Assembly (NCBI GenBank): GCA_002684695.1
Contig: NYVQ01000082.1
Coordinates: forward strand, 1-9,980
Reading direction: 5' to 3'
Length of the DNA stretch: 9,980 bases
Source: SAR116 cluster bacterium
Lineage (GTDB): Bacteria; Pseudomonadota; Alphaproteobacteria; Puniceispirillales; GCA-002684695
A model generated the notes under the pieces. That model ran no database searches and had not been told where the DNA came from. It saw nothing but the letters and a program-made list of their open reading frames with translations. This document shows, in pieces, positions 6,958 to 9,980 of the stretch (positions within the stretch are counted from its first letter, which is position 1; the number at the start of each line of letters is the position of its first letter). The translations under genes and the position numbers were made by a program.

Positions 6958-8058
6958 TTAAATGTTAAATCTAAAATGAAATATATCCCCATCTTTTACT
7001 AAATAATCTGAGCCTTCAACTCGCATCTTGCCAGCGTCTTTTGCACCATTTTCACCGTTAAAGTTTATAAAATCTGAATACGAAATTGTTTCAGCCCTTA
7101 TGAAACCCTTCTCAAAATCCGTATGAATTTCCCCTGCTGCTTGAGGCGCTTTTGACCCATTAGCAGTTGTCCATCCGTGAGCTTCCTTAGGCCCCACTGT
7201 AAAAAATGATATTAAATCTAAAAGATTGTAACCAGATCTAATTAGTCTATTGAGAGTGGGTTCCTCTAGTCCTATCGAACTTAAATATTCATCTCTTTCA
7301 GCTTCTTCTAATAAAGATAATTCTTGTTCTATTTGTGCACTAACAAAAGTATAACCACAACTATCTAACTTAGCCTTTCTTAAAACAGCTTCAGAATAAC
7401 TATTTCCATTTACTATCTCACTTTCTGACAAATTACATACATATAGAATTGGTTTTACAGTAATTAAATTTAGCTCACGAAGTAAATTATCTTCATCCTT
7501 GCTGAGAGATTCAATTTTTCTAGCCGCAATACCATCTGACATTTCAATATAAATTTTTTCTATTAATGATAATTTTGTTTTAGCCCCTTTATCATTTCCT
7601 CTTATTTTTTTTTCTAAATTATTTTTCTGTTTTTCTAGGCTCTCAATATCGGATAGAAGAAGTTCCGTTTCAATAATTTCTAAATCTCTTATAGGATCAA
7701 TTGAACCCTCTACATGGGTTATATTTTCATCTTCAAAACATCTTACAACATGTGCAATCGCGTCAACTTCACGTATATGTCCTAAAAATTGATTTCCTAA
7801 TCCTTCGCCTTTGGATGCATCCTTGACAAGACCTGCAATATCTACAAATTCAAGTTGTGAATAGATTGTTTTTGCTGAATTAGCAATTTTTGCTAATTTG
7901 TCTAACCTATTATCAGGCACTGCAACTCTTCCAGTGTTGGGTTCGATAGTACAAAAAGGATAGTTTGCTGCTTCTGCTTGACTAGTTTTAGTTAAGGCAT
8001 TAAATAATGTCGATTTCCCAACATTAGGCATGCCTATAATTCCACAATTAAAACCCAT
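6958..8058 (-). CDS. ychF: Redox-regulated ATPase YchF (Obg-like)
   Basis: YchF/OLA1 proteins are ribosome-associated P-loop NTPases that prefer ATP to GTP and take part in translation and stress responses. The 366-residue protein has G1 GMPNVGKS (9-16), the YPFCTIEPN switch region (33-41), G3 DIAGL (73-77), and FLGHIREVDAIAHVVRCF (91-108). In place of the G4 NKxD it has NLSE at 209-212; this NxxE form is the feature linked to ATP specificity. A Lys/Glu-rich coiled-coil segment occupies about 136-200, and a C-terminal TGS-type domain starts near 280 (SFFTVGPKEAHGWT). Length matches bacterial YchF. The start is 2 bp after the pth stop, with a Shine-Dalgarno inside pth, so the two are probably translated from one mRNA. 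It converges with petC. Confidence 0.97.
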   Translation of the reverse strand: MGFNCGIIGMPNVGKSTLFNALTKTSQAEAANYPFCTIEPNTGRVAVPDNRLDKLAKIANSAKTIYSQLEFVDIAGLVKDASKGEGLGNQFLGHIREVDAIAHVVRCFEDENITHVEGSIDPIRDLEIIETELLLSDIESLEKQKNNLEKKIRGNDKGAKTKLSLIEKIYIEMSDGIAARKIESLSKDEDNLLRELNLITVKPILYVCNLSESEIVNGNSYSEAVLRKAKLDSCGYTFVSAQIEQELSLLEEAERDEYLSSIGLEEPTLNRLIRSGYNLLDLISFFTVGPKEAHGWTTANGSKAPQAAGEIHTDFEKGFIRAETISYSDFINFNGENGAKDAGKMRVEGSDYLVKDGDIFHFRFNI

Positions 8059-8060
8059 AA

Positions 8061-8648
8061 TTAATCCCTTTTTTTATTCTTATTGGTTTTAATTGCAACC
8101 CTATTCATAAATTCTATTCCTCTATCTTTGTATATATGATCAATTTCATCTACCATGATTTTTAATAATTCATTTAGCCAATTATTAAAATCATCTTTAT
8201 AAAATGGTGATAAGACCCACTTTGAAGGAGAAATATTATGTATTGGTCTTCCTATTCCAACTCTAACACGATAAAAGTTTTCGCCTATATGATTAATAAT
8301 ATCTCTAACTCCATTATGACCACCATGACCTCCACCAAACTTCAGTTTGATTTTTCCTTTATCCAAATCAATTTCATCATGCCATACAATAACTGATGAA
8401 GGGTCAATAGAAAAATAGTCCATAATTGAAGTTACACATCTTCCTGAGGCATTCATGAAAGTTTGGGGCTTTAAAAGGATAGTTTTTTCATTATTTTTCG
8501 AGAATTTATAGTAATGTCCATTAAATTTTTCTTTACAATTAATGACATCATATCTGCTTATAATACTGTCAACAACCATAAAACCAACATTATGCCGGTG
8601 TAACTCATACTCTTTACCAGGGTTTCCTAACCCTACATGTAAAAACAT
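8061..8648 (-). CDS. pth: Peptidyl-tRNA hydrolase
   Basis: Pth releases tRNA from peptidyl-tRNAs that drop off ribosomes, an essential recycling step in the cytoplasm. The 195-residue protein has the bacterial Pth1 signatures GLGNPGKEYELHRHNVGF (residues 6-23), KPQTFMNASG (60-69) and the HDEIDLDKGKIKLK / GGGHGGHNG block (90-113). By alignment with E. coli Pth the catalytic His is H19, and N9, N66, D91 and N112 correspond to its N10, N68, D93 and N114, so the active site is complete. The C-terminus is Lys/Asn-rich and variable, as usual. No clear Shine-Dalgarno precedes the ATG. It lies 17 bp after rplY and 2 bp before ychF in the common alphaproteobacterial order prs-rplY-pth-ychF. Confidence 0.97.
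   Translation of the reverse strand: MFLHVGLGNPGKEYELHRHNVGFMVVDSIISRYDVINCKEKFNGHYYKFSKNNEKTILLKPQTFMNASGRCVTSIMDYFSIDPSSVIVWHDEIDLDKGKIKLKFGGGHGGHNGVRDIINHIGENFYRVRVGIGRPIHNISPSKWVLSPFYKDDFNNWLNELLKIMVDEIDHIYKDRGIEFMNRVAIKTNKNKKRD
8065..8070 (-). promoter_or_regulatory. Ribosome binding site of ychF inside the end of pth
   Basis: Read on the minus strand, AAGGGA lies 6 bp before the ychF ATG (8058) and within the last codons of pth. This supports the annotated ychF start and coupling to pth translation. Confidence 0.6.
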
Positions 8649-8665
8649 ATTAACAAAATTATTTA

Positions 8666-9331
8666 TTAATTTTCAGTATTATTATCTTTAGATTCACTTT
8701 CAGTATCAGATGCCTCATCGGTTTCATCACTCACTTCGGTTTCTTCAACTGAGGTATCTGCCATCTTTGTTGGAGCAGCGATGGTGGCAATTGTAAAATC
8801 TCTATCGGTTATTGTAGGCTTTACACCCTCAGGCAGATTAACTGAACTGATATGAATTGAGTCTCCTACAACAAGGCCTTCAAGGTTAATTTCAATTTTT
8901 TCTGGGATATTATCAGCAGGACACTCTAATTCTAATTCAAACCTAACAGTATTTAAAACTCCTCCTGTTTTTAAACCAGGAGATAGTTCCTCGTTAATAA
9001 ATGAAACAGGAATAGATACATTGATATTTGATCCTTTACCAATTCTAAGAAAATCGACGTGGAGAGGGTTTTCTGAAACTGGATGGAATTGAATATCTCT
9101 CGTTAAAACTGTATTTGCTTTACCCTCAACAGAAATATCTAGTAACCTACTAAAAATTCCTGATTGGTTCATAAGTTTTTTATACTCTCTTTCTTCAATA
9201 TCAATTGAGATTGTGTCTTTTTTCTCGCCATATATAATTGCAGGTATTCTCCCAGCTCTTCTTGCAGCTCTAGCGGAACCTTTCCCAGTATTACTTCTTA
9301 TATTTGCATTTAATATTGTATTATCTGACAC
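8666..9331 (-). CDS. rplY: 50S ribosomal protein L25/Ctc (long form); start set at GTG 9331
   Basis: L25 of the Ctc type binds 5S rRNA in the large ribosomal subunit. With the start I prefer the protein has 221 residues. It has an N-terminal 5S-binding domain with GKGSARAARRAGRIPAIIYG (16-35) and FHPVSENPLHVDFLRIG near residue 90, a C-terminal beta domain (about 100-190) with GVLN and GDSIHIS segments, and then a tail of about 30 residues almost entirely Asp/Glu/Ser/Thr/Asn. The frame is open to a TTG at 9343, giving 225 residues. But that TTG overlaps the ribosome site GGAG (9338-9341), which is correctly placed 6 bp before the GTG at 9331. The resulting (M)SDNTILNA start also looks like other alphaproteobacterial L25 proteins. 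It is followed by pth after 17 bp and preceded by prs after a gap of just over 100 bp. Confidence 0.94.
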   Translation of the reverse strand: MSDNTILNANIRSNTGKGSARAARRAGRIPAIIYGEKKDTISIDIEEREYKKLMNQSGIFSRLLDISVEGKANTVLTRDIQFHPVSENPLHVDFLRIGKGSNINVSIPVSFINEELSPGLKTGGVLNTVRFELELECPADNIPEKIEINLEGLVVGDSIHISSVNLPEGVKPTITDRDFTIATIAAPTKMADTSVEETEVSDETDEASDTESESKDNNTEN

Positions 9332-9337
9332 AATTTT

Positions 9338-9341
9338 CTCC
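9338..9341 (-). promoter_or_regulatory. Ribosome binding site that decides the rplY start
   Basis: GGAG on the minus strand stands 6 bp before GTG (9329-9331). The upstream TTG (9341-9343) uses the first G of this site and has no Shine-Dalgarno of its own, so the GTG is the likelier initiator. Confidence 0.65.
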
Positions 9342-9372
9342 AAGGGTATGATATTTAAAACGATAAAAATCT

Positions 9373-9402
9373 TTTATACAAATTTAGTCAAAATTACTAC
9401 AA
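9373..9402 (-). promoter_or_regulatory. Putative promoter for rplY-pth-ychF
   Basis: Read on the minus strand, TTGTAG (9402-9397) and TATAAA (9378-9373) are separated by 18 bp. Transcription would begin near 9366, about 35 nt before the rplY GTG. A better-looking -35, TTGACT, occurs inside the spacer but has no good -10 at a suitable distance. The gap is strongly A/T-rich, so confidence is modest; rplY may also be reached by read-through from prs. Confidence 0.35.
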
Positions 9403-9412
9403 AAAAAGTAAT
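9393..9412. repeat. Short inverted repeat between prs and rplY
   Basis: ATTACT (9393-9398) and AGTAAT (9407-9412) form a perfect 6-bp stem with an 8-nt A-rich loop. On the minus strand it lies downstream of prs and is followed by only four further T residues (TTTTGAC). It could be a weak terminator for prs, or chance in A/T-rich DNA. It overlaps the proposed -35 box of rplY. Confidence 0.25.
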
Positions 9413-9444
9413 ATTAACAATTAAAATAATAATTTTTGATTGCT

Positions 9445-9980
9445 TTAGTCAAATAAAGAAGAAACTGATCTTTCCATATGAATTCTTTTCACTGCTTCCC
9501 CTAGTAGTGGAGCTATAGAGATATGCTTTACATTTTTGGCCACACGAAAAGCTTCAGTTGCAGCAATACTATCAGTGGTTATAAGAGAGTTAAGTGGTGA
9601 TGAAGCTACTCTTGCTACAGCACCCCCTGAAAGAACACCATGAGTTACATATGCATCTACGGTTAAAGCTCCAGATTCTATTAGGGTTTCCGCTGCATTG
9701 CATAATGTACCACCAGAATCAACGATATCATCAACTAATAAACAATTTCTACCTTTTACTTCACCAATTATATTCATGACCTCGGATTGTCCAGGTGCTT
9801 CTCTCCTTTTATCTATTATAGCTAAGTCTGTATTCAATTTTTTTGCTACCGATCTAGCTCTCAAAACACCACCTACATCAGGCGCAATTATACATAAATC
9901 TTTTGGATTATAATTCTTTAAAATATTTTCTATGAATACTGGTACGGCGAATAAATTATCAGTTGGTATATCAAAGAAAC
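9445..9980 (-). CDS. prs: Ribose-phosphate pyrophosphokinase (PRPP synthetase), 5'-truncated by window edge
   Basis: Prs makes PRPP from ribose 5-phosphate and ATP, feeding purine, pyrimidine, NAD, His and Trp synthesis. The minus-strand frame is open from the window edge to a TAA at 9445-9447 and gives the C-terminal 177 residues, a bit over half of the usual length of about 315. Visible landmarks in order are FFDIPTDNL at the very start, [19 protein letters not shown], the catalytic flexible-loop region [17 protein letters not shown], the PRPP/ribose-phosphate binding loop [11 protein letters not shown], and the C-terminal [14 protein letters not shown]. No Met is needed near 9864; that position is a TTG (Leu) in the middle of the GGVLRARS segment, and the real start lies outside the window. 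It is first of a same-strand group with rplY, pth and ychF. Confidence 0.96.
   Translation of the reverse strand, partial: FFDIPTDNLFAVPVFIENILKNYNPKDLCIIAPDVGGVLRARSVAKKLNTDLAIIDKRREAPGQSEVMNIIGEVKGRNCLLVDDIVDSGGTLCNAAETLIESGALTVDAYVTHGVLSGGAVARVASSPLNSLITTDSIAATEAFRVAKNVKHISIAPLLGEAVKRIHMERSVSSLFD

Noticed and set aside
9213..9518. 101-residue plus-strand frame spanning the rplY start, the gap and the prs end, with a hydrophobic N-terminus
   Set aside because: It overlaps two certain minus-strand genes, has no ribosome site, and its hydrophobic stretch is the complement of the conserved Ala/Arg/Gly-rich L25 segment.
9594..9913. Two plus-strand frames of 61 and 71 residues inside prs
   Set aside because: They are antisense to the conserved PRPP-binding and catalytic loops of prs and have no coding features of their own.
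1..9980. Mobile element, CRISPR array, toxin-antitoxin pair, defence island or tRNA
   Set aside because: No transposase, integrase, direct-repeat array, terminal inverted repeats, paired small ORFs or cloverleaf was found. Nearly all bases are in recognisable core genes with short gaps.

Overview
The window is a compact, AT-rich piece of bacterial chromosome that most resembles an alphaproteobacterium. The reasons are three: gene order (prs-rplY-pth-ychF; hemF beside petABC; a DUF1285 / Nudix / DUF6111 / CCA-enzyme cluster), a mitochondrial-type cytochrome bc1 with separate petA, petB and petC, and an aerobic HemF with the short C-terminal end. Very short gaps, A/T-rich spacers and Lys/Asn/Ile-rich proteins suggest a streamlined, perhaps marine, lineage. 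That placement is inference; there is no rRNA or other marker to settle it. No mobile element, CRISPR array, tRNA, rRNA or phage gene is visible.

Layout. (1) 1-651, minus: the N-terminal 217 residues of a TSUP (TauE/SafE-type) anion permease, cut by the window edge. (2) A 132-bp divergent spacer with a good sigma70-like promoter pointing right. (3) 784-3369, plus: DUF1285 protein, CoA-pyrophosphatase-type Nudix hydrolase, small two-helix membrane protein (DUF6111-like) and a class II CCA-adding / poly(A) polymerase-family nucleotidyltransferase, all closely spaced. (4) 3408-4253, plus: hemF. (5) 4388-6954, plus: petA-petB-petC with its own likely promoter and a GTG-started petA. (6) 6958-9980, minus: ychF, pth, rplY and the 3' part of prs, converging on petC with only 3 bp between the stop codons.

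How the genes fit together. petABC encodes all three catalytic subunits of ubiquinol:cytochrome c oxidoreductase, and HemF upstream carries out an oxygen-dependent step of the haem synthesis that cytochromes b and c1 need. The minus-strand group is a translation and nucleotide-supply cluster: PRPP synthetase, ribosomal protein L25, peptidyl-tRNA hydrolase and the ribosome-associated ATPase YchF. The left plus-strand group joins tRNA 3'-end maturation, CoA/nucleotide housekeeping and two poorly characterised proteins.

Most of the window is ordinary core genome and I found no convincing new system. The points most worth checking are the CCA-family enzyme, in which the first Asp of the catalytic DxD pair is replaced by Ser; the 3-bp convergent petC/ychF junction; and the two uncharacterised proteins placed next to the CCA enzyme. 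I also propose a corrected GTG start for rplY.
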